Assembly: GCA_040981125.1 (NCBI GenBank)
Contig: JANRMQ010000002.1
Coordinates: 124,001 to 188,000 of the forward strand
Length of the DNA stretch: 64,000 nucleotides
Direction: 5' to 3'
DNA from: DASSBQ01 sp040981125
GTDB lineage: Bacteria > Nitrospirota > Nitrospiria > Nitrospirales > Nitrospiraceae
Under the pieces are notes generated by a model. That model was not told where the DNA came from. It did no database searches and saw only the letters and a list, made by a program, of their open reading frames with translations. Below, piece after piece: positions 53,048 through 61,897 of the stretch (position 1 is its first letter; every line of letters begins with the position of its first letter). The translations under genes were made by a program, and so were the position numbers.

Positions 53048-54424
53048 ATGATCTTATTTCTCCGCCCTACATCCGGCCGCATTGTTTCAATACTCCTCGG
53101 AATACTGTTCACGATAGCGACGCTGACCGTACCGATGTCACACGCCGTTGAACCCAAAGAATTCGTGCTCTCCAACGACATGAAAGTGTTGTTGGTCGAG
53201 GTTCCCAAAGCGCCGGTCGCAACCGTTCAGGTCTGGTACAAGGTCGGCTCCAGAAATGAAATGATGGGCAGGGCCGGTCTGTCTCATATGCTGGAACACA
53301 TGATGTTCAAGGGCACCAATCGGTTCCCCAAGGGATCGTTCTCCCGCCTGATCCGAAAAAACGGCGGGATGGATAATGCGTTTACCAGCCAGGATTTCAC
53401 GGCCTATTTCGAAAACTTGGCGGCCGATCGCGTGCCCCTCGCGTTGGAACTGGAGTCGGACCGGATGCAGGGCCTTATCCTGGACGGCAATGAGTTCAAG
53501 ACCGAACGAGAAGTCGTAAAGGAAGAGCGCCGCCTCCGCTCGGAGGACGATCCCCAGGGAGCCCTGGTCGAAGCCCTTTTCGCGCAGGCCTACGTCAGCC
53601 ATCCTTACCATTGGCCTGTCATCGGCTGGTTCGCGGACTTGGACGCCATGACCTTGGAAGACTTGCAACGGCATTACGACACCTACTACTCGCCGAACAA
53701 TGCCACGCTGGTCATCGTGGGGGACATCAAAGCCGACACATTGATTCAGACCATCACCAAGCTATTCGAACCGATTCCCAAAGGGCCGACGCCGAAACCC
53801 ATGGTTGCCATGGAGCCCGAACAGCGCGGCGAGCGACGGTTTGTCCTGAAGCGGGAAGCCCAGGTGCCGTTCGTCATGATGGGCTATCGCGTCCCGAACT
53901 ACACGAGCGAAGATTCGTACGCGCTGAACATTCTGGAGTCGATTTTGTCGAACGGGAAAAGCTCACGCCTGTACCAAAGCCTGGTGTATGAGCAGAAATT
54001 AGGCTTGGCGGTCGGCGCGGAATACAGCTTGATGCAGGCGGATCCCGGCTTGTTTTATTTTTACGCGCTGGTGCGGCCCGGCGAAAAGATCGAATCGGTT
54101 GAGGAAAGCCTTCTGAAAGAGATTCGGCGCCTGCAGACCGAGCCGCCGACCGAGCTTGAGCTGCAGCGGGCGAAGAATCAAATCGAAGCCGGACGGATTT
54201 TCGAGCAAGATTCGAATTTTCGACATGCGATGCTGCTCGGCGAAGCGGAGACGGTCGGAGCCGGATGGCGGAAAATCAGCCAATTCATCGAGCGTACCCA
54301 TGCCGTGACGGCACAAGACGTTCAACGAGTGGCAAACAAATATCTCATCAATGACACGAGGACGATCGGAATGCTGATTCCGCAACCTCCGCGCGCCACC
54401 ACCCCGGATACGGCGACGCACTAG
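53048..54424 (+). CDS. M16 family zinc protease (active half), exported
   Basis: A 458-residue protein with a signal peptide (SILLGILFTIATLTVPMSHA), the inverted zinc motif HMLEH (HxxEH) near residue 79, and the distal Glu in TEREVVKEERRLRSE. M16 proteases of this PqqL/YmxG-like type degrade peptides and work with a non-catalytic partner, which follows immediately. Its ATG overlaps a three-codon upstream frame (ATG AAC TCA TGA from 53040) that carries the better AGGA site. Confidence 0.92.
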   Translation: MILFLRPTSGRIVSILLGILFTIATLTVPMSHAVEPKEFVLSNDMKVLLVEVPKAPVATVQVWYKVGSRNEMMGRAGLSHMLEHMMFKGTNRFPKGSFSRLIRKNGGMDNAFTSQDFTAYFENLAADRVPLALELESDRMQGLILDGNEFKTEREVVKEERRLRSEDDPQGALVEALFAQAYVSHPYHWPVIGWFADLDAMTLEDLQRHYDTYYSPNNATLVIVGDIKADTLIQTITKLFEPIPKGPTPKPMVAMEPEQRGERRFVLKREAQVPFVMMGYRVPNYTSEDSYALNILESILSNGKSSRLYQSLVYEQKLGLAVGAEYSLMQADPGLFYFYALVRPGEKIESVEESLLKEIRRLQTEPPTELELQRAKNQIEAGRIFEQDSNFRHAMLLGEAETVGAGWRKISQFIERTHAVTAQDVQRVANKYLINDTRTIGMLIPQPPRATTPDTATH

Positions 54425-54435
54425 AAAGCCGACCC

Positions 54436-55830
54436 ATGTATCATTCACATTGTCGCGACTCCTTTTGCCGGTCCGTGGCCACTTTGCCGCGTCATGTCGG
54501 GCCGGCCTGTGCGGCTGCGGCTCTGCTCCTCGGGCTGTTCGCGGCGCCGTCCGGGCCAAGCTCGGCCACCGATCTCAGTCCGGTCCGCTTCGTGACGCCG
54601 AACGGAATCACGGTCCTATTCCTGGAACAACACTATCTGCCGACCGTGGAAGTGCATGCCCTCATCAAAGTCGGATCGGCTCAGGATCCTTCCGACAAAG
54701 CGGGACTCGCGAATCTCGTCGCGAGCCTCCTCGATGAGGGGACGGCAACGCGTAGTTCAAAGCAGATTGCCGAAGAAATCGATTTTGTCGGAGGGGCGCT
54801 GGCGGCGAAGGCCTCGGAAGACTTCACGACCGCATCCGTCCGGGTGCTCAAGAAGGATGCCGAACTCGGGATTTCGCTGCTGGCGGACGTGCTGATGCAT
54901 CCGGCATTCCACAAGCAGGAGTTCGACCGGGTGCGCGCCCAAATCGTGGGCGAAATTGCCAGCGATGAGGACGATCCCGGCCATGTCGCATTGAAGGCCT
55001 TCAATCAGCTGGTCTTCCACGGCCATCCGTATCGCTGGCCGTCCAACGGCAGCGAAGAATCGCTTAACAAGATTACGCCGGCGGATGTCCAGCAGTTTCA
55101 TGCGCGGGAGTATCTTCCCAATCAGACCATCATGGCCGTCGTCGGCGACTTGACGCAGGATCAAGCCTCCGCCCTCATCCAGACCCATTTCGGATCCTGG
55201 AAGAAAGCGACCCCGCCGCCTTTCTCTCCGAAGAAGCCGGCGCCGGTTGATCGCAAGATGGTTCAATTGATCGACAAGGACTTGACCCAATCGACGATCA
55301 TCCTCGGCCATACCGGCATCAGCCGGACCAGTCCCGATTACTATCCCATCACCGTGATGAACTACATCCTCGGTGCCGGAGGATTTTCTTCACGCTTGAT
55401 GGACAACATTCGGGACAAGCAAGGACTGGCCTATGGCGTCATGAGCCATTTCGACGCGAGATTGATGCCGGGCGCGTTCATGGTCAATCTTCAAACCAGA
55501 ACCGAAGCCACCAACCAGGCGATCACCGGCGTCCTGCAAGAGTTGAAAGGCATGCGCGAAGGCCCCGTCTCGGACCAGGAGATCAACGACGCCAAGTCGT
55601 TCATTATGGGAAGCTTCCCACTACGGATCGACACGAGCGCCAAATTGGCGCAGGTGCTCGCACAGGTGGAGTTTTATAATCTCGGATTGGACTATTTCAC
55701 CCAGTACCCCAAGGCGATCGAGAAGGTCACAAAGGACGACGTCTTGCGGGTGGCCAAACAGTATCTCGACCCCCAACATTACGCGCTGGTCGTGGTGGGC
55801 GCCATCGCCAAGGCCAAAGTCAAACCATAG
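54436..55830 (+). CDS. M16 family peptidase-like protein lacking the zinc site
   Basis: A 464-residue exported paralogue of the upstream protease. It has the M16 fold (NGITVLFLEQHYLPTVEVHALIKVG, SDEDDPGHVALKAFNQLVFHGHPYRWP, YILGAGGFSSRLMDNIRDKQGLAYGV), but at the catalytic position it reads LVASLLDEG instead of HxxEH. This is the usual inactive partner that forms a heterodimer with the active subunit. It starts 12 nt after that gene and carries a likely signal (CAAAALLLGLFAAP). Confidence 0.92.
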   Translation: MYHSHCRDSFCRSVATLPRHVGPACAAAALLLGLFAAPSGPSSATDLSPVRFVTPNGITVLFLEQHYLPTVEVHALIKVGSAQDPSDKAGLANLVASLLDEGTATRSSKQIAEEIDFVGGALAAKASEDFTTASVRVLKKDAELGISLLADVLMHPAFHKQEFDRVRAQIVGEIASDEDDPGHVALKAFNQLVFHGHPYRWPSNGSEESLNKITPADVQQFHAREYLPNQTIMAVVGDLTQDQASALIQTHFGSWKKATPPPFSPKKPAPVDRKMVQLIDKDLTQSTIILGHTGISRTSPDYYPITVMNYILGAGGFSSRLMDNIRDKQGLAYGVMSHFDARLMPGAFMVNLQTRTEATNQAITGVLQELKGMREGPVSDQEINDAKSFIMGSFPLRIDTSAKLAQVLAQVEFYNLGLDYFTQYPKAIEKVTKDDVLRVAKQYLDPQHYALVVVGAIAKAKVKP

Positions 55831-55860
55831 GCGCGCAGCCTCGCGCCGTTGCGCAGCCTT

Positions 55861-56724
55861 ATGCCGGGTTTACCCATGCTCCGACTCCACCCCACGCTTG
55901 AATCAAAACAACGGACCCTGCAGCAGATCATCCGCGACATGGGGTCGGTGGTCGTGGCTTTTTCGGGGGGCATCGACAGCTCCCTGGTCCTGAAGGTCGC
56001 GCACGGGGAATTGGGGCCTCTGGCCATCGCCGTCACCGCAGTGTCGGCCACGCTGCCCGAGCGAGAACTGGAACTGGCCCGCAGCATCGCGATGGAAATC
56101 GGCGCGACGCATCGGATTCTCGAGACCGATCAACTCCGGATCCCGGAATTCGTCCGCAATGATGCCAGCCGCTGCTACCATTGCAAGACCGATCTGTATT
56201 CCGCCTTGGGGCGCATCCGGGAGGAGTACGCGGGCAGCGCGATCGTAGACGGGGTCCATGTCGAAGATCAGGGGGATGATCGGCCCGGCATCGCCGCAGC
56301 GCGGGAATGGGGAGTCCGCAGTCCTCTGCTTGAAGCCGCCTTCACGAAAGCCGACATCCGGGAATTGGCGAAAGCATTGGATTTGTCGAACTGGGACAAG
56401 CCGGCGGCGGCCTGCTTGTCATCACGCATCCCGCGGGGGACGGCGATCACGAAGGACATGCTTCACCGAATCGACCGTGCCGAGGCGTTATTGGCCGACG
56501 AGGGATTCCGGCATATGCGGGTGCGGGATCACGGCGATATCGCCCGCATCGAACTGGCGCCGGAAGATTTCCCCCGTTTCTTCACGGAAGGGCGAAGCGA
56601 GCGGGTGAGCCGCACGCTGAAGCTGCTGGGCTATCGATTTGTGACGGTGGATTTGGAAGGCTACCGGCCGGGAGGAGTGAGCCTAATAAGAAATGAGGAT
56701 TTAAGAATGCCGAATTCTGAATGA
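55861..56724 (+). CDS. larE: LarE-type ATP-dependent sacrificial sulfur transferase
   Basis: A 287-residue PP-loop enzyme: VVVAFSGGIDSSLVLKVA near residue 36, RCYHCKTDLYSALG, and PAAACLSSRIPRGTAIT, where the conserved Cys is the sulfur donor in one LarE class. LarE adds sulfur to the nickel-pincer precursor of lactate racemase; no larB or larC is adjacent. The start (ATG 55861, or 55876) lacks a clear ribosome site. The 54 nt after its stop carry imperfect repeats of ATTCAG and converge on the ATP synthase genes. Confidence 0.85.
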   Translation: MPGLPMLRLHPTLESKQRTLQQIIRDMGSVVVAFSGGIDSSLVLKVAHGELGPLAIAVTAVSATLPERELELARSIAMEIGATHRILETDQLRIPEFVRNDASRCYHCKTDLYSALGRIREEYAGSAIVDGVHVEDQGDDRPGIAAAREWGVRSPLLEAAFTKADIRELAKALDLSNWDKPAAACLSSRIPRGTAITKDMLHRIDRAEALLADEGFRHMRVRDHGDIARIELAPEDFPRFFTEGRSERVSRTLKLLGYRFVTVDLEGYRPGGVSLIRNEDLRMPNSE

Positions 56725-56778
56725 CAGAAGTTGGGTCAATCGCCCATTCAGCATTCAGAGTTCATGATTCAAGAATGT

Positions 56779-57285
56779 CTAGTTGGTGTGGCTTTTTGCC
56801 AGCGCATCCAAGGCTTCATCCGCCAGCCGCCGGTTGTCCGCGTCGGTCAGCGCCCGCCCCACCACCTTTTCCGCGACCAGAAGAGCCATCTCCGTGGTCT
56901 GATTGCGAATCTCCTGGACCGCCTTCCGCCGTTCGTGCTCGATTTCCCTCGTCACGTCGCCTTTGATTCGGTCGGCCTCCGCGCTCATCCGTTGCTCGTT
57001 CTCGTCCAACAACCGCTGTGCGCGCTCTTTCGCCTGCCCCAGGATCGCGTCCGCCTCTTTCGAGACCGCATTGAGCTTGGCCTCATATTCCTTGAGCTTT
57101 CGCTCCGCTTCCGACCGGTGCCGTTCCGCTTGGTCCAAACTGTCTTTGATCTTCTTTTCCCGCTCCTCCAGGATTCCGAGAATACCCGGGAAGGCATACT
57201 TGTAGAGCAAGAACAGGAGAATTCCGAACGACAGAATCTCCCAAAAGATCAGCGACGAAAAGAAATGAGACTCAAATTGAGGCAT
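56779..57285 (-). CDS. atpF: ATP synthase F0 subunit b
   Basis: A 168-residue protein with one N-terminal membrane helix (LIFWEILSFGILLFLLYKYA) and a long charged coiled coil (EEREKKIKDSLDQAERHRSE, ERAQRLLDENEQRMSAEAD) that forms the peripheral stalk. Only one b gene is present, so a b homodimer is expected. It is the last gene of the leftward F0 group (atpZ/I-atpB-atpE-atpF). The F1 genes (delta, alpha, gamma, beta, epsilon) are not adjacent. Confidence 0.95.
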   Translation of the reverse strand: MPQFESHFFSSLIFWEILSFGILLFLLYKYAFPGILGILEEREKKIKDSLDQAERHRSEAERKLKEYEAKLNAVSKEADAILGQAKERAQRLLDENEQRMSAEADRIKGDVTREIEHERRKAVQEIRNQTTEMALLVAEKVVGRALTDADNRRLADEALDALAKSHTN

Positions 57286-57337
57286 GAATCACACCACCCC
57301 TCCCTCGGAACGCATCACTCCGGACTCATTAACTGTT

Positions 57338-57568
57338 TTATTTGCGCAGTCCCATGATGATGAACGCGATTACGAGCCCGTACAAAGCGATGGCTTCGAC
57401 CAGCGCGAAACCGATCCACATGTACTTCCCGACCCGTCCTTCCGCTTCAGGCTGGCGCGCAACGGCTTCGATCATCTTGCCGAAGATATACCCGATCCCA
57501 ACGCCGGCTCCGGCAAAGCCGGCGGCCGCCAATCCCATTCCCACCAATGCTGCTGCTGCTGCGTCCAT
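57338..57568 (-). CDS. atpE: ATP synthase F0 subunit c
   Basis: A 76-residue helical hairpin: GFAGAGVGIGYIFGKMIEA, the polar loop ARQPE, and a second helix with the ion-carrying Glu in WIGFALVEAIALYGLV. Absence of the ES/T sodium-ligand pattern after this Glu suggests proton use. It lies between the a and b subunit genes. Confidence 0.97.
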   Translation of the reverse strand: MDAAAAALVGMGLAAAGFAGAGVGIGYIFGKMIEAVARQPEAEGRVGKYMWIGFALVEAIALYGLVIAFIIMGLRK

Positions 57569-57601
57569 TGTTTGTCTTTCCTCCCTTAGTAGACAGCCCG
57601 C

Positions 57602-58351
57602 TTAATGCGCGTGCTCACTGTGACCGTGCAGGGTAATCGCGTCTCCCAAATAGACGCAACTCAACACGGTAAAGATATAGGCTTGAATAAACGCGATGCC
57701 TAGTTCCAATCCGTTCATGGCGATCGTAAAGGCGAACGGAAGCCATCCGATCAACAGCCCTCCGCTGATGGCAAGGCCGAACAAGACGCCGAGGATGGTA
57801 TGCCCTGCCGTCATATTGGCGAACAACCGCACCGCCAAAGAAATCGGCCTCGCCAGTTGACTCACGAGTTCAATCGGAATCATCAGCGGCAATAACCAGG
57901 CCGGCGTCCCCGGAGGCACCAGGATTCCCAGGAATTTCGCGCCGTGGAGGACAAAGCCGAGCACGACACTGAGGCCGTACACCGCCACGGCAAAGACCGC
58001 CGTGACAATGATCTGGCTGGTCACGGTATAGGTGCCGGGAATCAATCCGAGGAGGTTACAGAATAGGATGAACAGAAAAAGCGTGGCGATCAGGGGGAAA
58101 AATTTCATCCCCTGCTGGCCCATCGTGTCGAGAATAATACTCCGGATGAACTCTACGACCAGTTCAGCCAGATTCTGCAACTTGGACGGAACCAGCTTTC
58201 TGGATGACGAGGCCATGATCATCAACAGCGCCACCAACCCGACCACCACCCACATCATGATGACGGCCTTATTCACCGAAATATCCAAGCCGCCAAGCGA
58301 GATCGGCACAAAATTATGCAGTTCAAATGGATGAAGAGGACTTTCTTCCAC
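57602..58351 (-). CDS. atpB: ATP synthase F0 subunit a
   Basis: A 249-residue membrane protein with the essential Arg in ARPISLAVRLFANMTAGHTIL and the aqueous half-channel residues in the following helices. It begins with a soluble segment (MEESPLHPFELHNFVPI) and ends His-rich (GHSEHAH). It forms the proton path against the c-ring. The order a-c-b follows. Confidence 0.97.
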   Translation of the reverse strand: MEESPLHPFELHNFVPISLGGLDISVNKAVIMMWVVVGLVALLMIMASSSRKLVPSKLQNLAELVVEFIRSIILDTMGQQGMKFFPLIATLFLFILFCNLLGLIPGTYTVTSQIIVTAVFAVAVYGLSVVLGFVLHGAKFLGILVPPGTPAWLLPLMIPIELVSQLARPISLAVRLFANMTAGHTILGVLFGLAISGGLLIGWLPFAFTIAMNGLELGIAFIQAYIFTVLSCVYLGDAITLHGHSEHAH

Positions 58352-58360
58352 GTCTATCCT

Positions 58361-58600
58361 TTACCGTTGTGGACCACCCGGCGATCCCGGCCACCGCTGC
58401 GCGACCCGATAGGCATTCCGTACTCCGGCGGCAGCGCCAAACAACATTCCGGTAACCAAACCCCATGGGCCGGAATTGAGGAGGTACGTATCGACGACCC
58501 ACCCCAATCCGCCTCCCACGATCAACGCAGCAAGCAGTTCCGTCCCAATACGGACGGCCTGTCCGAGCCCCGCGTAGAATGGATCGGTGGAGGGGGGCAT
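58361..58600 (-). CDS. atpZ: AtpZ/AtpI-type F0 accessory membrane protein
   Basis: A 79-residue protein with two membrane helices (GTELLAALIVGGGLGWVVDTY; WGLVTGMLFGAAAGVRNAYRV), the GxGxxxDxxL pattern typical of AtpZ/AtpI, and a short basic tail. ATG 58600 was chosen because the family starts near there; a longer frame from 58732 adds a Pro/Arg-rich leader. AtpI and AtpZ assist c-ring assembly or Mg2+ transport. It heads the F0 operon. Confidence 0.82.
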   Translation of the reverse strand: MPPSTDPFYAGLGQAVRIGTELLAALIVGGGLGWVVDTYLLNSGPWGLVTGMLFGAAAGVRNAYRVAQRWPGSPGGPQR

Positions 58601-58757
58601 GACACACCCACACTTGATGGGCGTCCCTGGCACAAACCTGGGTTCACCTAGGCGGGCGCGCAATTCAAGCAGAATTCTCATGGGCTTGTCAAGAAGCGCG
58701 GTGCGAGACTGATCGGAATACGGTATAGTCATTCATTACTCATCCATCGCGACGGTC

Positions 58758-60242
58758 ATGTTGGTCCCTTCACGAGCCGATTATCTGCGTGGTTCTCCGC
58801 AGCCGCTCGCCCTCATCCTGCCGGAGCCGACTCCGGATGTTTTTGACCTCTATCAGCGCATCGCCAGGCCCGGCACACCGTCATTTCTCTTGGAAAGCGG
58901 AGTCGCTCCGGGCCCGACCGCGCGATACTCGTTTTTCGGAACTGAGCCCTATGCGGTCGTAACCGGCACGGAACGAGGCGCCGTCACGGAAATGAATGGC
59001 CGGACGTCTTATTCGAACGAATCGGCTCTCGACCATCTCTACGGGCTGGTCCATGATTCCCACATCGCGGCAGGTCCCGGACTTCCGCCGTTTTTTGGAG
59101 GCGCGATCGGCTATGTCAGCTACGACTGGATCCGAACCATCGAGTCGATTCCCTCCCTCGCGCAGGACGATCTTGAGCTGCCGCTCCTTCAGTTCGGGCT
59201 TGTCGATCTGGTCGCGGCGCTGGACCATGCAGATCATCGGCTTTATCTCATGTACTGCCCGCCACTATCGCGCTTTCGCTCGGAGCCGCGGGAAAAGCTC
59301 TATCGTGAAGGCTGCGATCGCCTCGCTGAGCTCGAAGCCAGGCTCGCCGCCTCCATCGGTTCCGTCAACCCGCTGGAGAGACCGGGGGTGGTGAATTGTG
59401 TTCCCGATCAGGCACGTCGAGACTATACCGACCGCGTGCGCCGCTGCCAGGACTACATCGCCGCCGGAGATATCTATCAGGCCAATATTTCTCACCGCTT
59501 CACGATCGAGACCCATCACCACGCTTCGTCGCTTTTGCATGATCCGCTGCCGTTCGCGCAGTACGGCCGTCTGCGAAAGGTGAACCCTTCTCCGTTTTCC
59601 GCATGCCTGCGCTTTGACGACCTCGCGCTCGTATGCTCCTCCCCCGAGCGGCTCGTCCGCCTCAACGGGCGGCGGGTCGAAACCCGTCCGATCGCAGGAA
59701 CCAGGCCGCGCGGGAACAGCGGCGAAGAGGATCGGCGCCTCATCACTGAACTCCTGGCCAATCCAAAGGAACGGGCCGAGCATTTGATGCTGGTGGACCT
59801 GGAACGTAATGACGTGGGGCGTGTGTGCGAATATGGCTCCGTGCAGGTCGATGAGTTCATGTCGGTCGAGCAATATTCGCACGTCAACCATATCGTCTCG
59901 AACGTGGTCGGGACACTCCGCAGTACTTCGACCGGCCTACATCTGCTTCAAGCCATGTTCCCAGGAGGCACCATCACCGGAGTTCCGAAGATCCGCTGCA
60001 TGGAAATTATCGAAGAGTTGGAACCGACGCGCCGCGGGCCCTATACCGGGGCATTGGGCTATATCGGCTGGAGCGGAGACCTGGACTTCAACATTCTCAT
60101 TCGAACCCTCATCCTGACAAGGCACCGCGGCTACGTCCAAGTCGGCGCCGGCATCGTGGCGGATTCCGACCCGGACAGCGAATACGACGAGACCCTGCAT
60201 AAGGCGAGCGCGGTGTTCAAGGCCCTCGGAAGGTCGGCCTGA
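58758..60242 (+). CDS. Chorismate-binding enzyme, anthranilate or aminodeoxychorismate synthase component I
   Basis: A 494-residue TrpE/PabB family protein: FLLESGVAPGPTARYSFFG near the N-terminus, GGAIGYVSYDWIRTIES, RCQDYIAAGDIYQANISHRF and LVCSSPERLV. The catalytic helices read HLMLVDLERNDVGRV and FPGGTITGVPKIRCMEII. The motif ETRPIAGTRPRG has Ala where PabB enzymes normally have a catalytic Lys (PIKGT), favouring TrpE-type chemistry. The overlapping class IV aminotransferase gene instead suggests a PabB-PabC pair. No amidotransferase subunit is adjacent. Confidence 0.87.
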   Translation: MLVPSRADYLRGSPQPLALILPEPTPDVFDLYQRIARPGTPSFLLESGVAPGPTARYSFFGTEPYAVVTGTERGAVTEMNGRTSYSNESALDHLYGLVHDSHIAAGPGLPPFFGGAIGYVSYDWIRTIESIPSLAQDDLELPLLQFGLVDLVAALDHADHRLYLMYCPPLSRFRSEPREKLYREGCDRLAELEARLAASIGSVNPLERPGVVNCVPDQARRDYTDRVRRCQDYIAAGDIYQANISHRFTIETHHHASSLLHDPLPFAQYGRLRKVNPSPFSACLRFDDLALVCSSPERLVRLNGRRVETRPIAGTRPRGNSGEEDRRLITELLANPKERAEHLMLVDLERNDVGRVCEYGSVQVDEFMSVEQYSHVNHIVSNVVGTLRSTSTGLHLLQAMFPGGTITGVPKIRCMEIIEELEPTRRGPYTGALGYIGWSGDLDFNILIRTLILTRHRGYVQVGAGIVADSDPDSEYDETLHKASAVFKALGRSA

Positions 60243-61123
60243 TGTGGGTCTTTCTCAATGATCGATTCGTACGCAAGGAACAGGCGCTCGTCTCGGTATT
60301 CGATCATGGATTTCTGTACGGCGACGGCGTGTATGAAACGATCCGCTCGTACGGCGCTCGAATCTTCATGCGGGACCAGCACCTGAGCCGCCTCTATCGA
60401 TCCGCCGAGGCGATCGGACTGGACGTCCCCCTCCCGCGCAACGACTGGCCAGCCCTCCTGCATGAGGCCATGACGCGCAACGATGTGGGACATGAGCGGG
60501 CAGATGCCTATCTTCGCATCACCATTTCCAGGGGTGACGGCGACATCGGGCTTGATCCCGCATTATGCACGCGTCCGACGGTGGTGATCATGACCAAAGA
60601 ATTGACACCCTCGCCGGAAAGTCAGTATCGGACGGGGGTGGCGTTGACGATCGCCCGCACCAAGCGGAACCTGCCCGAAGCGCTGTCGCCCCATATCAAG
60701 GCCACCAACTTCCTGAACAATATTCTGGCCAAGCGCGAGGCGATCGCCGCAGGCGTGTTCGACAGCATCTTATTGAACTGGCGGGACGAATTGACCGAAT
60801 GTACGGTAAGCAATTTATTCTTTGTCAACGGGAAGACCCTCTGTACCCCGGCATTGGAATGCGGCATCCTGGACGGGATTACTCGTCAGATCGTGCTGCT
60901 CCTTGCCGCCGAAGCGGGGTTGGAGCGGCAGGAAGGTCGCTATACGGCGGACGGCCTCGCCCATGCGAATGAATGTTTTCTAACCAACACCAGCATGGAA
61001 ATCATGCCGGTCACCCGGATTAGCGGCGCGCCGGTGGGAAATGGCGTTCCGGGCCCATACACCAAGCAGCTACGAATGCTTTTCGCACGGAATCGGGAGC
61101 GCTTTCTGGAACCGGCGGAGTAA
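60242..61123 (+). CDS. Class IV PLP-dependent aminotransferase or aminodeoxychorismate lyase
   Basis: A 293-residue enzyme: VFDHGFLYGDGVYETIRSYG, the PLP lysine in SPHIKATNFLNNILAKREA, and ECTVSNLFFVN. The C-terminal ECFLTNTSMEIMPVTRI is typical of fold-type IV. Family members are PabC (4-amino-4-deoxychorismate lyase), branched-chain or D-amino-acid aminotransferases; the sequence alone does not decide. It overlaps the chorismate enzyme's stop by one base, favouring a folate role. Confidence 0.88.
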   Translation: MWVFLNDRFVRKEQALVSVFDHGFLYGDGVYETIRSYGARIFMRDQHLSRLYRSAEAIGLDVPLPRNDWPALLHEAMTRNDVGHERADAYLRITISRGDGDIGLDPALCTRPTVVIMTKELTPSPESQYRTGVALTIARTKRNLPEALSPHIKATNFLNNILAKREAIAAGVFDSILLNWRDELTECTVSNLFFVNGKTLCTPALECGILDGITRQIVLLLAAEAGLERQEGRYTADGLAHANECFLTNTSMEIMPVTRISGAPVGNGVPGPYTKQLRMLFARNRERFLEPAE

Positions 61124-61234
61124 CATCCGCCGCATACCCTTCTTCATCACGGCATATTATTTTGACAGCCTGTACGACGGGTGGTAGTTTTGAACCATGC
61201 CATTTTGGGGTCGGCGTCATGAAGAGTCCTTTCG

Positions 61235-61897
61235 ATGACGCGAAAGTCTTGCGCCGTCCCGGTCATGACTTGCTTCGCCGCCGTCCTCGCCGGTTTTCAA
61301 CCGGCTCATGCCGATATCTACCAATACATCGACGCCAGCGGCACCATCACGCTGACGAATGTGCCGAACGACCCGCGCTATAAACGGATCATCGGCGAGG
61401 CTCCTCGCCCGCGGACGGTTATATCGAAACACCAGCTTGAGCCGGTCATTGCGCGGCATTCCAGAAAACACGGGCTTCATCCGGCGTTGATTCGCGCCGT
61501 CATTAAAGCGGAATCGGACTTCGACCCGATGGCCGTCTCACGGGCCGGGGCTGTTGGACTGATGCAATTGATGCCCCAAACCGCGGTGCAATTGGACGTG
61601 CAGGATATGTACAACCCTGATCAGAATATCGGAGGCGGGACCAAATACCTGCGGCAATTGCTCGATCGCTTCAACGGAAATCTGCCCCTTGCCCTGGCCG
61701 CGTACAATGCGGGAGAAACCGCCGTGGACCGGTACCAAAGCCTTCCGCCGTTCGAAGAAACCCGGCGCTACGTCAAGAAAGTCTTGCACTACTACCGCGC
61801 TTTTCTCCTCAAAGAGCGGATCACCCCCTTGAACCAGCCCCGGTCCCGCTCGGGAATTCGATCAACGATCCTCGCTCCTTCCGTGGCTTCCCGCTGA
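61235..61897 (+). CDS. Lytic transglycosylase with N-terminal DUF4124
   Basis: A 220-residue exported protein: signal (PVMTCFAAVLAGFQPAHA), a DUF4124-type segment (DIYQYIDASGTITLTNVP), and an SLT domain with the catalytic Glu in RAVIKAESDFDPMAVSRAGA. GLMQLMPQTAVQLDV, NIGGGTKYLRQLL and AAYNAGETAVDRYQ follow. It cleaves peptidoglycan. The last 77 bases overlap the nadB 3' end on the other strand, coding for a basic, low-complexity tail. Confidence 0.92.
   Translation: MTRKSCAVPVMTCFAAVLAGFQPAHADIYQYIDASGTITLTNVPNDPRYKRIIGEAPRPRTVISKHQLEPVIARHSRKHGLHPALIRAVIKAESDFDPMAVSRAGAVGLMQLMPQTAVQLDVQDMYNPDQNIGGGTKYLRQLLDRFNGNLPLALAAYNAGETAVDRYQSLPPFEETRRYVKKVLHYYRAFLLKERITPLNQPRSRSGIRSTILAPSVASR

Noticed and set aside
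56690..56778. Repeated ATTCAG motifs between larE and atpF as a terminator
   Set aside because: The best stem (CTGAATG/CATTCAG) has a 20-nt loop and no T tract.
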